A stretch of DNA of 64,000 nt. Source: Streptomyces flavofungini (lineage in GTDB: Bacteria > Actinomycetota > Actinomycetes > Streptomycetales > Streptomycetaceae). The notes below the pieces were generated by a model. That model was not told the DNA's origin. It saw only the letters and a list, made by a program, of their open reading frames with translations, and did not search any database. The DNA lies in assembly GCF_014650815.1 (NCBI RefSeq), contig NZ_BMVR01000003.1:558001-622000 (forward strand). Reading direction: 5' to 3'. Positions 33,712 to 40,507 of this stretch are shown here, one piece after another. Both the position numbers and the translations under genes were made by a program. Position 1 is the stretch's first letter, and each line of letters begins with the position of its first letter.

Positions 33712-35019
33712 TCAGCGCTGGCGCGCCCCACTGCCACCGGGCTCGTCCACGGGCACGGACGGCACGGCTTCGGGGGCCGACGCCGCGTCCGCGGGGTCCG
33801 CCTGGGTCGCGGGCACGGTCTCCAGGGGCGCCGGTACGTCGGACCCGCCGGTATCCTGGCGACGGGACAACCGGCCGGCCAGCGCCGCGACCGGCTCCGC
33901 ATAGCGGGCGGTGAGCGGTCCCACCACGACCAGGATCAGGACGTACGCCGTGGCCAGCGGGCCGAGGCGGGGCTCGATGCCCGCCGTCACCGCGAGCCCC
34001 GCGATGACGATGGAGAACTCGCCGCGCGCGACCAGCGCGCCGCCCGCCCGCCAGCGGCCCTTGACCGAGATGCCCGCGCGCCGCGCCGCCCAGTAGCCGG
34101 TGGCGACCTTCGTGCACGCGGTGACCGCGGCCAGCGCCAGCGCGGGCAGCAGGACCGGGGGGATGCTCGCCGGATCGGTGTGCAGCCCGAAGAAGACGAA
34201 GAACATGGCGGCGAACAGGTCCCGCAGCGGCGCAAGCAGGCTGTGCGCGCCCTCCGCCGCCTCACCCGACAGCGCGATGCCGACGAGGAACGCCCCGACG
34301 GCGGCCGACACTTGGAGCTGCTGGGCGATGCCCGCGACCAGGATCGTCAGGCCCAGGACCACGAGCAGCAGCTTCTCCGGGTCGTCGCTCGACACGAACC
34401 GCGAGATGATCCGCCCGTAGCGCACCGCCACGAACAGCACGGCGCCCGCCGCGCCGAGCGCGATCGCCAGCGTGAGGCTGCCCGCGGCCCAGCCGACGCC
34501 CGCGAGCAGCGCGGTGATGATGGGCAGGTAGACGGCCATCGCGAGGTCCTCCAGGACGAGGATGCTCAGGATGACGGGGGTCTCGCGGTTGCCGAGCCGC
34601 CCCAGGTCGCCGAGGACCTTCGCGATGACGCCGGACGACGAGATCCAGGTGACCCCGGCGAGGACGACGGCGGCCACCGGGCCCCAGCCCATCAGGAGCG
34701 CGGCGGCCGCGCCCGGCAGCGCGTTGAGGGCGCAGTCCACGATCCCGGCCGGGTACTGGGTCTTGAGGTTGCTGACGAGATCGCTGGCCGTGTACTCCAG
34801 GCCGAGCATCAGGAGCAGCAGGATGACGCCGATCTCCGCGCCGATGGCGACGAACTCCTCGCTGGTGCCGAGCGGCAGCAGCCCGCCCGTCCCGAACGCG
34901 AGCCCGGCGAGCAGATACAGCGGGATGGGGGAGAACTGGAAGCGCCCGGCGAAGCGGCCGAGCAGCCCGAGCGCGAGAATGATCGCGCCGAACTCTATGA
35001 GCAGGACGGCAGAGTGCAC
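33712..35019 (-). CDS. Cation/proton antiporter (CPA2 family, KhtU-like)
   Basis: A 435-residue membrane antiporter with 12 to 13 hydrophobic segments. The Na_H_Exchanger/CPA2 pattern is clear: FQFSPIPLYLLAGLAFGTGG, IGVILLLLMLGLEYT, TWISSSGVIAKVLGDLGRLGNRETPVILSILVLEDLAMAVYLPI (with the ED membrane motif) and GALVARGEFSIVIAGLA. The C-terminus is a Pro/Ala-rich cytoplasmic tail with no TrkA domain. The regulator is the separate gene just upstream, four bases away, as in the B. subtilis KhtTU K+/H+ system. GTG 35019 has GGGAG seven bases before it. Confidence 0.87.
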   Translation of the reverse strand: MHSAVLLIEFGAIILALGLLGRFAGRFQFSPIPLYLLAGLAFGTGGLLPLGTSEEFVAIGAEIGVILLLLMLGLEYTASDLVSNLKTQYPAGIVDCALNALPGAAAALLMGWGPVAAVVLAGVTWISSSGVIAKVLGDLGRLGNRETPVILSILVLEDLAMAVYLPIITALLAGVGWAAGSLTLAIALGAAGAVLFVAVRYGRIISRFVSSDDPEKLLLVVLGLTILVAGIAQQLQVSAAVGAFLVGIALSGEAAEGAHSLLAPLRDLFAAMFFVFFGLHTDPASIPPVLLPALALAAVTACTKVATGYWAARRAGISVKGRWRAGGALVARGEFSIVIAGLAVTAGIEPRLGPLATAYVLILVVVGPLTARYAEPVAALAGRLSRRQDTGGSDVPAPLETVPATQADPADAASAPEAVPSVPVDEPGGSGARQR

Positions 35020-35023
35020 GCGA

Positions 35024-35494
35024 TCACTCCCGGCCGAGAATCGCCGCGGCGCTCTCGACGCCTTCCCGGGTACCGATCACGATGAGGGTGTCGCCGCCCG
35101 CGAGCCGGAAGTCCGGCGTGGGCGAGGGGATGGCGTCGGCCCGCCGCAGCACCGCCACCACGGAGGTGCCGGTCTCGGTGCGCAGCCGGGTGTCGCCGAG
35201 CACGCGCCCGTTCCAGTGCGAGGTCGCCGCGATCTCGATGCGCTCGGCGAGGAGGCCCAGGTCGGTGGTGTGCAGCAGATTGGGGCTCTGGTGCGTCGGC
35301 AGGAGCGCGTCCACGAGCGCCGCCGCCTCGCCCGAGCTCAGCCGCAGCGAGAGCGCGCACGCGTCCGGGTCGTCGGAGCGGTAGGCGCTGAGCGTCCGGC
35401 CCCCGTCCCGGTGCGCCACGACGGACAATCGCCGCTGTTCGCGGGTGGTGAGGTCGTAGCGCGTACCGATGCCTGGCAGTGGCGTTCGGCTCAT
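35024..35494 (-). CDS. TrkA-C (RCK_C) regulatory subunit of the antiporter, KhtT-like
   Basis: A 156-residue soluble protein. The N-terminal half (GIGTRYDLTTREQRRLSVVAHRDGGRTLSAY) matches the KhtT-type N-domain, and the second half is an RCK_C fold (NGRVLGDTRLRTETGTSVVAVLRRADAIPSPTPDFRLAGGDTLIVIGTREGVESAAAIL). In B. subtilis KhtT gates the KhtU potassium exporter and its RCK_C domain binds c-di-AMP, so potassium control by this nucleotide is likely here as well; that part is inference. ATG 35494 (MSRTPLPGIG) is preferred; the open frame starts five codons earlier. Confidence 0.83.
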   Translation of the reverse strand: MSRTPLPGIGTRYDLTTREQRRLSVVAHRDGGRTLSAYRSDDPDACALSLRLSSGEAAALVDALLPTHQSPNLLHTTDLGLLAERIEIAATSHWNGRVLGDTRLRTETGTSVVAVLRRADAIPSPTPDFRLAGGDTLIVIGTREGVESAAAILGRE

Positions 35495-35922
35495 ACGTGG
35501 AGCGGACACAGCTCTCCCCTGATGCTCATGGGTTACTTCGTGCTCATGCCACCCTATCGGTCCAAATTTTACTGATACTTGGTGGTGCGCTGGTGGGGGG
35601 TAGCGCTAGGTGGTCGTGCCGTCGACGTTGTAGAAGGGTGCGGGCGGCCCGGACGTCCTCGTCGGCTACTCCGTCATGCTCGAAATGTGAGACCTGGAGA
35701 ACGAACTGGCGGAGGACGAACCGGACGAGTTCGACCTCGCCCACGCGACGGCGGTGCTGCGGATACTACGCACCGGTGCTGCACGGCTGACGCCCGTGGT
35801 GACCAGGTGTCACCGATGCCGGTGACAAGGGAGCTTGGCGCCGCCCGTCGGACCCCTGGCGGAATCGGACTGTGCGCGACACCACAGCGCTACCCGGCGC
35901 CCTGACCGGTCACAATGCGCCC
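35495..35922. other. 428-base region without an intact gene
   Basis: It separates the leftward KhtT gene from the rightward MBL hydrolase. Bases 35500-35600 are AT-richer than average and probably hold the antiporter promoter. Bases 35634-35825 look like a decayed reading frame (separate entry). I see no RNA gene or mobile element. Confidence 0.6.
35634..35825 (+). pseudogene. Possible gene remnant with an in-frame TGA
   Basis: One frame reads GPDVLVGYSVMLEM, then TGA at 35688-35690, then DLENELAEDEPDEFDLAHATAVLRIL and on to a stop at 35823. Third positions are almost all G or C on both sides of the TGA, as in real genes here, yet no start codon fits the second part and an in-frame TAG lies at 35631. 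It looks like a small broken gene. I do not recognise the family. Confidence 0.35.
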
Positions 35923-36864
35923 ATGAATCTCCCTACACAGCTCTCTCCCGTTCCCGGCGCGGACGGCCTCTACCTCTGGGCTCCCGAGGGCACGGGCCTC
36001 TGGGGGTACGCGAACTGCCTGTGGATCATTTCGGGTGCCGACGCGGCGGTGATCGACACTCCTTACGACGGGCCGATGACCGAGGCGATGATCACTGCCG
36101 CTCGGCCCCGGCTCGGCGGACGCACGGTACGGACCGTGATCAACACTCATGCGAACGGCGACCACAGCTTCGGGAACCACCTGTTCCCCGAGGCGGAGAT
36201 CATCGCCACCGGCGCGGACCACCACGATCACCACGAGCCGACTCCGCAGGAAATGCACGCCCTCGTGCACGACTCGCCGCCGGACCTGCCGCTGGGTCGC
36301 TACCTGCGCGACCACTTCAGCGTCTTCGACTTCACCTCGGCTCAAGTCACCGTGCCCACCCTGACCTTCTCCGGACGGCACACCGTCGTCGTGGGCGACA
36401 AGGAGGTGGAACTGTACGAGGTGGGGCCCGCGCATCACGTGAGCGATCTGGTGGCCCGCATCGGGGACGTGGTCTGCACCGGCGACGTCTTCTTCCACGG
36501 CGACCACCCGCCGCACTGGGCGGGGCCGCTGCAGAACATCATCAACGCGTGCGAGCTCGTCCTCAGCTTCAACCCGCGGGTCGTCATCCCCGGACACGGG
36601 CGGCCGACGGATCAAGCCGGGCTGGAGGAGCACCTGGTGTACCTCCGCACGGTGCAGCGTGAGGTGCGCCGCTGCTACGAGGCCGACCGTACCGTGGAGG
36701 AAACCATGGACGAGCTGTTCCAGCGGGACTTCTATCCGCAACTGGGCCTGCCGGAACGGCTGATGATAGTGATCGCGGTGGAGTACAGCCATCTGCGGGG
36801 CGGCTCCCCGGCGCCGAGCATCCTTGAGCTCTCCAGCAAGGCGGCGGCCTGGTCGTACCGCTAG
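35923..36864 (+). CDS. MBL-fold metallo-hydrolase
   Basis: A 313-residue metallo-beta-lactamase fold protein. The metal motif reads INTHANGDHSFGNH, that is HxNGDH in place of the usual HxHxDH, followed by the later ligand His and Asp in YEVGPAHHVSDLVARIGDVVCTGDVFFHGD and the final VVIPGHGRPT. The HANGDH form defines a known subgroup of MBL hydrolases/cyclases; with one His missing, metal use may differ. The substrate is unknown. ATG 35923 has no clear ribosome site. CACAAT lies at exactly -12 to -7, so a leaderless message is possible; GTG 35872 is the alternative start. It is the only gene before a terminator. Confidence 0.8.
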   Translation: MNLPTQLSPVPGADGLYLWAPEGTGLWGYANCLWIISGADAAVIDTPYDGPMTEAMITAARPRLGGRTVRTVINTHANGDHSFGNHLFPEAEIIATGADHHDHHEPTPQEMHALVHDSPPDLPLGRYLRDHFSVFDFTSAQVTVPTLTFSGRHTVVVGDKEVELYEVGPAHHVSDLVARIGDVVCTGDVFFHGDHPPHWAGPLQNIINACELVLSFNPRVVIPGHGRPTDQAGLEEHLVYLRTVQREVRRCYEADRTVEETMDELFQRDFYPQLGLPERLMIVIAVEYSHLRGGSPAPSILELSSKAAAWSYR

Positions 36865-36870
36865 TGATCG

Positions 36871-36910
36871 GGTGCCGCCCGCCGCGATGGGGTCGGGTAC
36901 GGGCGGCACC
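36871..36910. terminator. Terminator after the MBL hydrolase gene
   Basis: 11-base perfect stem GGTGCCGCCCG/CGGGCGGCACC with an 18-base loop, six bases after the stop at 36864. The remaining spacer up to 37079 shows no other feature. Confidence 0.75.
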
Positions 36911-37079
36911 AGGCCGAACATGAGATGGCCGGGGAACGGCCGTTTCGGCGCCTGATCGCACACGCCCGGTGCAGGGCTCGGCGCGCAGGTGTGTGAATCA
37001 AAGAGCAGCGGCTCCTGGCGACGCAACGCAGCGGAGCACGGCACTCGTTCAGATTTCATTGACCGGAATAGCGACTGTG

Positions 37080-37982
37080 TCAGTTCGGCTCAGTGAAACC
37101 CGGCGGCCCGGGTTTGAAGACCAGGAAGAAGAACCGGGCGCCGGGCGAGCCCATGGGCATGGCCGCGCACATGGTGACGTCACCCTCCTGGGAGGGAGCG
37201 TGCCGGTCACAGCACCGGTCCGGTTCGTCCCGCGCGCCCAGCGGCCCGTACCAGGGGTAGCGCATGCGGCGCGTGTCGCCGTTCGGATGGACGTAGGCCA
37301 CATGGTTCGCCCGGTAGATGGGGCCGGACACCGGATCGGCGTCGACCTCCTGGTCGAGTCGTTGCAGGTCCGCGTTCTCCGGGTGCTGGGCGACGGCGTT
37401 GCGCAACTGGGCGGTCAGGGGCACGGCCCACTCCGACTCCCAGTTCACCAGGTGGTGTTCGCGGGCCACTTCGTTGAGCAGCATGTAGCGCATGAGATTG
37501 CGCTCCGGGACGGCCGGTTCCGCGTCCGGGGCACGGGGGAACATGCGGACGAAGTCGTCGTTGTAGGCGACGGCGTTCCAGGCGACGTCATTGATGTAGC
37601 TCGGCTGGCCGGTGACCCGGCGGATGGCCTCGTGCCAGGCGGGGTGCACGGTCCGGCCGGCCAACGGGTCCTGCGGGTGGGGTGCTTCATGGCCGAGGGA
37701 GTAGACGTACAGAGCGGTGCGTTCCTGCTCGAGCAGGTGCAGTACGCGGGAGACATTGTCGAGGAACTCGGCCGTGGGGGCCGCCATTTCGCCGCGCTCG
37801 AATTGCGCGTAGGTGCGCTCCGACACGTGCAGGAGCTGGGCGACCTGTGCCTGTGACAGGCCCGCCGCGCGGCGGCCGCGACCGCTGCGGGGACGCCAGT
37901 TCAGGAGCCCGGGCTGGCTCGCGGGGTCAAGCTGCTGCCGCTTCCATCGCAACAGCTGGCGCAAGGCTGCCTTATTGTCCAC
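37080..37982 (-). CDS. XRE regulator with MmyB-type ligand-binding domain
   Basis: A 300-residue transcription factor. Residues about 30-95 hold the XRE helix-turn-helix (GRRAAGLSQAQVAQLLHVSERTYAQFERGEMAAPTAEFLDNVSRVL). Residues about 120-295 are a MmyB-like ligand domain (INDVAWNAVAYNDDFVRMFP; RNLMRYMLLNEVAREHHLVNWESEWA; DADPVSGPIYRANHVAYVHPNGDTRRMRYPW), a PAS-like fold that can bind fatty-acid-like molecules. GTG 37982 has AAGGG seven bases upstream. It is divergent from the IclR-type gene, and the 187-base spacer carries a palindrome with flanking direct repeats, the likely operator. It probably controls the adjoining PKS locus in response to a lipid-like ligand. Confidence 0.88.
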   Translation of the reverse strand: MDNKAALRQLLRWKRQQLDPASQPGLLNWRPRSGRGRRAAGLSQAQVAQLLHVSERTYAQFERGEMAAPTAEFLDNVSRVLHLLEQERTALYVYSLGHEAPHPQDPLAGRTVHPAWHEAIRRVTGQPSYINDVAWNAVAYNDDFVRMFPRAPDAEPAVPERNLMRYMLLNEVAREHHLVNWESEWAVPLTAQLRNAVAQHPENADLQRLDQEVDADPVSGPIYRANHVAYVHPNGDTRRMRYPWYGPLGARDEPDRCCDRHAPSQEGDVTMCAAMPMGSPGARFFFLVFKPGPPGFTEPN

Positions 37983-38025
37983 CTTCCACCCTTTCGCCGA
38001 TGGCTCTCCGCACCGTGAACCCATT

Positions 38026-38063
38026 TACCGGAAAGGGAATTTCCTGAAATTCGGGTACCGGAA
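38026..38063. promoter_or_regulatory. Candidate operator in the XRE-IclR divergent promoter
   Basis: A perfect palindrome GAATTTC-CT-GAAATTC (38037-38052) is flanked by direct repeats of TACCGGAA at 38026-38033 and 38056-38063. It is AT-rich against the surroundings and lies midway between the two divergent starts (37982 and 38170). I saw no copy in the promoter regions of the other genes of the locus. Confidence 0.5.
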
Positions 38064-38169
38064 GAAATCGTTCCTGGTGGCGGGGGCGGCGGGGCGGCAA
38101 CAATGGCTGCCCGGAGCTGATCGCGTTGCGGGAGACGCGCAGGTCCTCAACTGCGAGGGGGAGTTCGCG

Positions 38170-38952
38170 ATGTCGCAACATGCTGCCGTCATGACGCCTG
38201 ACCAGGCGGGCAGCGCCGTGGGCCGGACGCTCGCCGTGCTGCGCGCGCTGCGCCGGCTCGGGCCGGGGACGCACCCGCTGGCAGCCATCGCGGCCCAAGC
38301 GGCGTTGCCCTCCCCGACGGCCCATCGCTACGTTCAAGCGCTGGTCGGCGAGGGTGCGGTGGAGCGGCAAGGTCCACGCGGCCACTACGCCTTTGTAGAA
38401 ACACCGCATCTCTTCTCTGACTTCCCCTTAGGTAGGTCCGGTCCGCCAACTGGTCTGGGTTCAGCTACTGTTCGCACTGAACTGATCACCTTACAGTCAC
38501 GGACCGGTCAAATTGCGCTGGCATACGCGGCACTCCTGATCGGCAGGCCGATGCGGGTGCACGCGGAGACGGCGCTCGGGGCGCACGCGCAGCAGTTGTA
38601 CGCCGCTCCGCAAGCATCCCTTCAGGCCCTGTGGCGCGCTCCGTTGGAGGCCGACGCGTCCGGCTGGGTCATCCTGGCCTGCCTGGGTGACACCGGCGCC
38701 GCGCGGCCGCCGTTCCACCGCATTCGCGAGGACGGCTATGCCGTCGGTCCCTCCCCGCTGCTGGACAGGGACATCATCGCGGCGCCGGTCTGGCGGGGAT
38801 CGACCGTGGCGGGGGCGGTCAGCCTGCTGGCCTCGCACCGGCAGCTGCGCGGCACCGCGGTCCGGAACCGGTTCGTGGCCGCCGTGATGGACACGGCCGG
38901 TGCCATCAGCCGACAGCTCACCCGCACCGGCATGCAGGCGCTGGCCGACTGA
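38170..38952 (+). CDS. IclR-type transcriptional regulator with two TTA codons
   Basis: A 260-residue regulator of the IclR type. The N-terminal winged helix is GRTLAVLRALRRLGPGTHPLAAIAAQAALPSPTAHRYVQALVGEGAVERQG. The C-terminal half matches an IclR effector domain (IREDGYAVGPSPLLDRDIIAAPVWRGSTVAGAVSLLASHRQL). ATG 38170 has GGGGGAG seven bases upstream. Leu87 (38428-38430) and Leu108 (38491-38493) are TTA codons, which in Streptomyces need the bldA tRNA. Codons between about 38390 and 38530 are poor in G/C at the third position, unlike the rest, which hints at a mosaic or transferred segment. It precedes the FabG-like gene by 76 bases. Confidence 0.8.
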   Translation: MSQHAAVMTPDQAGSAVGRTLAVLRALRRLGPGTHPLAAIAAQAALPSPTAHRYVQALVGEGAVERQGPRGHYAFVETPHLFSDFPLGRSGPPTGLGSATVRTELITLQSRTGQIALAYAALLIGRPMRVHAETALGAHAQQLYAAPQASLQALWRAPLEADASGWVILACLGDTGAARPPFHRIREDGYAVGPSPLLDRDIIAAPVWRGSTVAGAVSLLASHRQLRGTAVRNRFVAAVMDTAGAISRQLTRTGMQALAD

Positions 38953-39028
38953 TCGCCCCCTGGGTCCGAGCCGGGCGACTCCACTGTGCTAAGCCAGGAA
39001 CGTTCACTGTCTTGAGAAGGGTCTCCTC

Positions 39029-39733
39029 GTGTCTCGTTCCGTTCTGATAACCGGCGGCAGCCGGGGCATCGGCCTCGCCACCGCGCGGGCCCTGCAAGCG
39101 TTAGGTGACCGCGTGGCCGTGACCTACCGCACTGCCGAGCCGCCCGCGGACGTTCTCGCGATCCGGTGCGATGTCACCGATGCCGCTCAGGTGGATGCCG
39201 CCTTCAAGGAGGCAGAGGACGCACACGGGCCTGTCGGCGTCCTGGTGTGCTGTGCGGGCATCGCGAAGGACCAGCTGCTCATGCGCATGAGCGAGGACGA
39301 GTTCACCTCCGTGCTCGACACCAACCTCACCGGGACGTTCCGTGCGGTCAAGCGCGCCAGCAAGGGCATGCTCCGCGCCAGGACCGGCCGAGTGGTGCTG
39401 GTTTCCTCGGCGGTCGGCCTGCGCGGCGAGGCGGGCCAGTCCAACTACGCGGCGTCCAAGGCCGCGCTCGTCGGGTTCTCCCGGTCCATGGCCCGCGAAC
39501 TCGGCTCCCGCAACATCACCTTCAACGTGGTCGCTCCCGGTCTGACCGACACCCAGATGGCCGACAAGCTCACCGAGGCGCAGCGGGAGCGTCTCGTCGA
39601 CCAGATCCCCCTGCGCCGCCTGGGCAGGCCCGAGGAGATAGCGGCCACGATCGCCTTCCTCGCGTCGCCGCAGGCCGCCTACATCACCGGCGCGGTGATC
39701 CCCGTCGACGGGGGCGCCGGCATGGGGCACTAG
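39029..39733 (+). CDS. FabG-like short-chain dehydrogenase/reductase with a TTA codon
   Basis: A 234-residue NADPH-type SDR close to 3-oxoacyl-ACP reductase. The cofactor motif is ITGGSRGIG (residues 7-15), the catalytic set is Asn99, Ser127, Tyr140 and Lys144 (SNYAASK), and the C-terminal NVVAPGLTDTQMADKL and YITGAVIPVDGGAGMGH are typical of FabG. GTG 39029 has GAAGGG seven bases upstream. Leu25 (39101-39103) is a TTA codon, so it should be bldA-dependent like the regulator before it. With the type III polyketide synthase 0.8 kb downstream it may reduce a polyketide intermediate; that role is inferred from position only. Confidence 0.87.
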   Translation: MSRSVLITGGSRGIGLATARALQALGDRVAVTYRTAEPPADVLAIRCDVTDAAQVDAAFKEAEDAHGPVGVLVCCAGIAKDQLLMRMSEDEFTSVLDTNLTGTFRAVKRASKGMLRARTGRVVLVSSAVGLRGEAGQSNYAASKAALVGFSRSMARELGSRNITFNVVAPGLTDTQMADKLTEAQRERLVDQIPLRRLGRPEEIAATIAFLASPQAAYITGAVIPVDGGAGMGH

Positions 39734-39862
39734 CGCGGACGAGGCCGCCGGAGGGTCCGGTCCGAACCTCTTGCCGTGTCCCCTCCCCGAGTCCCGCCGT
39801 CCCCCGGTCGCAAAGACTGGCTAAGTTTGCCTCACGCACAGGTGTCACCTTCGTGCCTGCTC

Positions 39863-39877
39863 CCCCCCTGCGGGGGG
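39863..39877. terminator. Weak hairpin after the FabG-like gene
   Basis: CCCCCC-TGC-GGGGGG, 130 bases after the stop at 39733 and 58 bases before the next start. It may end transcription or only attenuate it. The rest of the spacer 39734-39935 shows nothing else definite. Confidence 0.35.
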
Positions 39878-39935
39878 CGGTATGACGTGAATGCATGTGT
39901 ATGGGGATGCTTGTCGGTGGGGCTCGGAGGGGTGG

Positions 39936-40466
39936 ATGGCGATGCAGACGGTGTGGCGGACGGTTGTCGAGGGGATTTCCGGCTCGATGGCCTACATCGC
40001 CGACGGGCGCTGGAACCTCATGGTGTGCAACGCCGAGTTCGAGGCGCTCTTCCCGCGGGGACAGGCGCCGTCCAACATCATGCGGTGGATGCTGCTGGAC
40101 GACGAGGCCCGTGGGTTCACGCTGACGAACTGGGCCGAGGACTGGGCGCCCGCGGCCTGCCCGGCGCTGGGGCGGGCTGTCGCGGACCGTCCGGACGACG
40201 CCGAACTGATCAAGATGGCTGCCGAGGTGCGGGGTGATTCCGTCGTCGGGCCCCTTTACGAAGCGACGGCGGAATCGCGGGTCCTGCCTCTCGACGGCGT
40301 CGTACGCCCGATCCGGCACGCGGTGGCGGGGCCGGGCTGGGTGACGCTCTCCGCCGCCAGCCCGCTCACCGAGTTCGACGCCCGACTCGTCATGCTGCGG
40401 TTCCACGCGGGATCGCAGCGACCTGGACTGCCACTGCCCCTGAGCACGCGGGCCCCGCTGCCGTAG
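39936..40466 (+). CDS. Stand-alone MmyB-like ligand-binding domain (no HTH)
   Basis: A 176-residue protein whose whole length matches the ligand domain of MmyB-type regulators, like the C-terminal part of the protein at 37080: SGSMAYIADGRWNLMVCNAEFEALFP, SNIMRWMLLDDEARGFTLTNWAEDWA, AELIKMAAEVRGDSVVGPLYEATAESRVLPLDGVVRPIRHAV. The DNA-binding helix-turn-helix that normally precedes it is absent, and the upstream bases show no remnant of one. ATG 39936 has GGAGGGG about five bases upstream; 39891 is the longest alternative. It may act as a ligand sink, a partner of the full-length regulator, or a small-molecule binding protein of the pathway. It precedes the PKS gene by 41 bases on the same strand. 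Confidence 0.75.
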   Translation: MAMQTVWRTVVEGISGSMAYIADGRWNLMVCNAEFEALFPRGQAPSNIMRWMLLDDEARGFTLTNWAEDWAPAACPALGRAVADRPDDAELIKMAAEVRGDSVVGPLYEATAESRVLPLDGVVRPIRHAVAGPGWVTLSAASPLTEFDARLVMLRFHAGSQRPGLPLPLSTRAPLP

Positions 40467-40507
40467 ATTGGGCTCGCCGACCCGCAGGCCGAAGGAGTCC
40501 CTGGCCC

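Noticed and set aside
35579..35905. A 108-codon rightward ORF
   Set aside because: Its codon positions do not show the GC3 pattern; a neighbouring frame does, and that one is interrupted.
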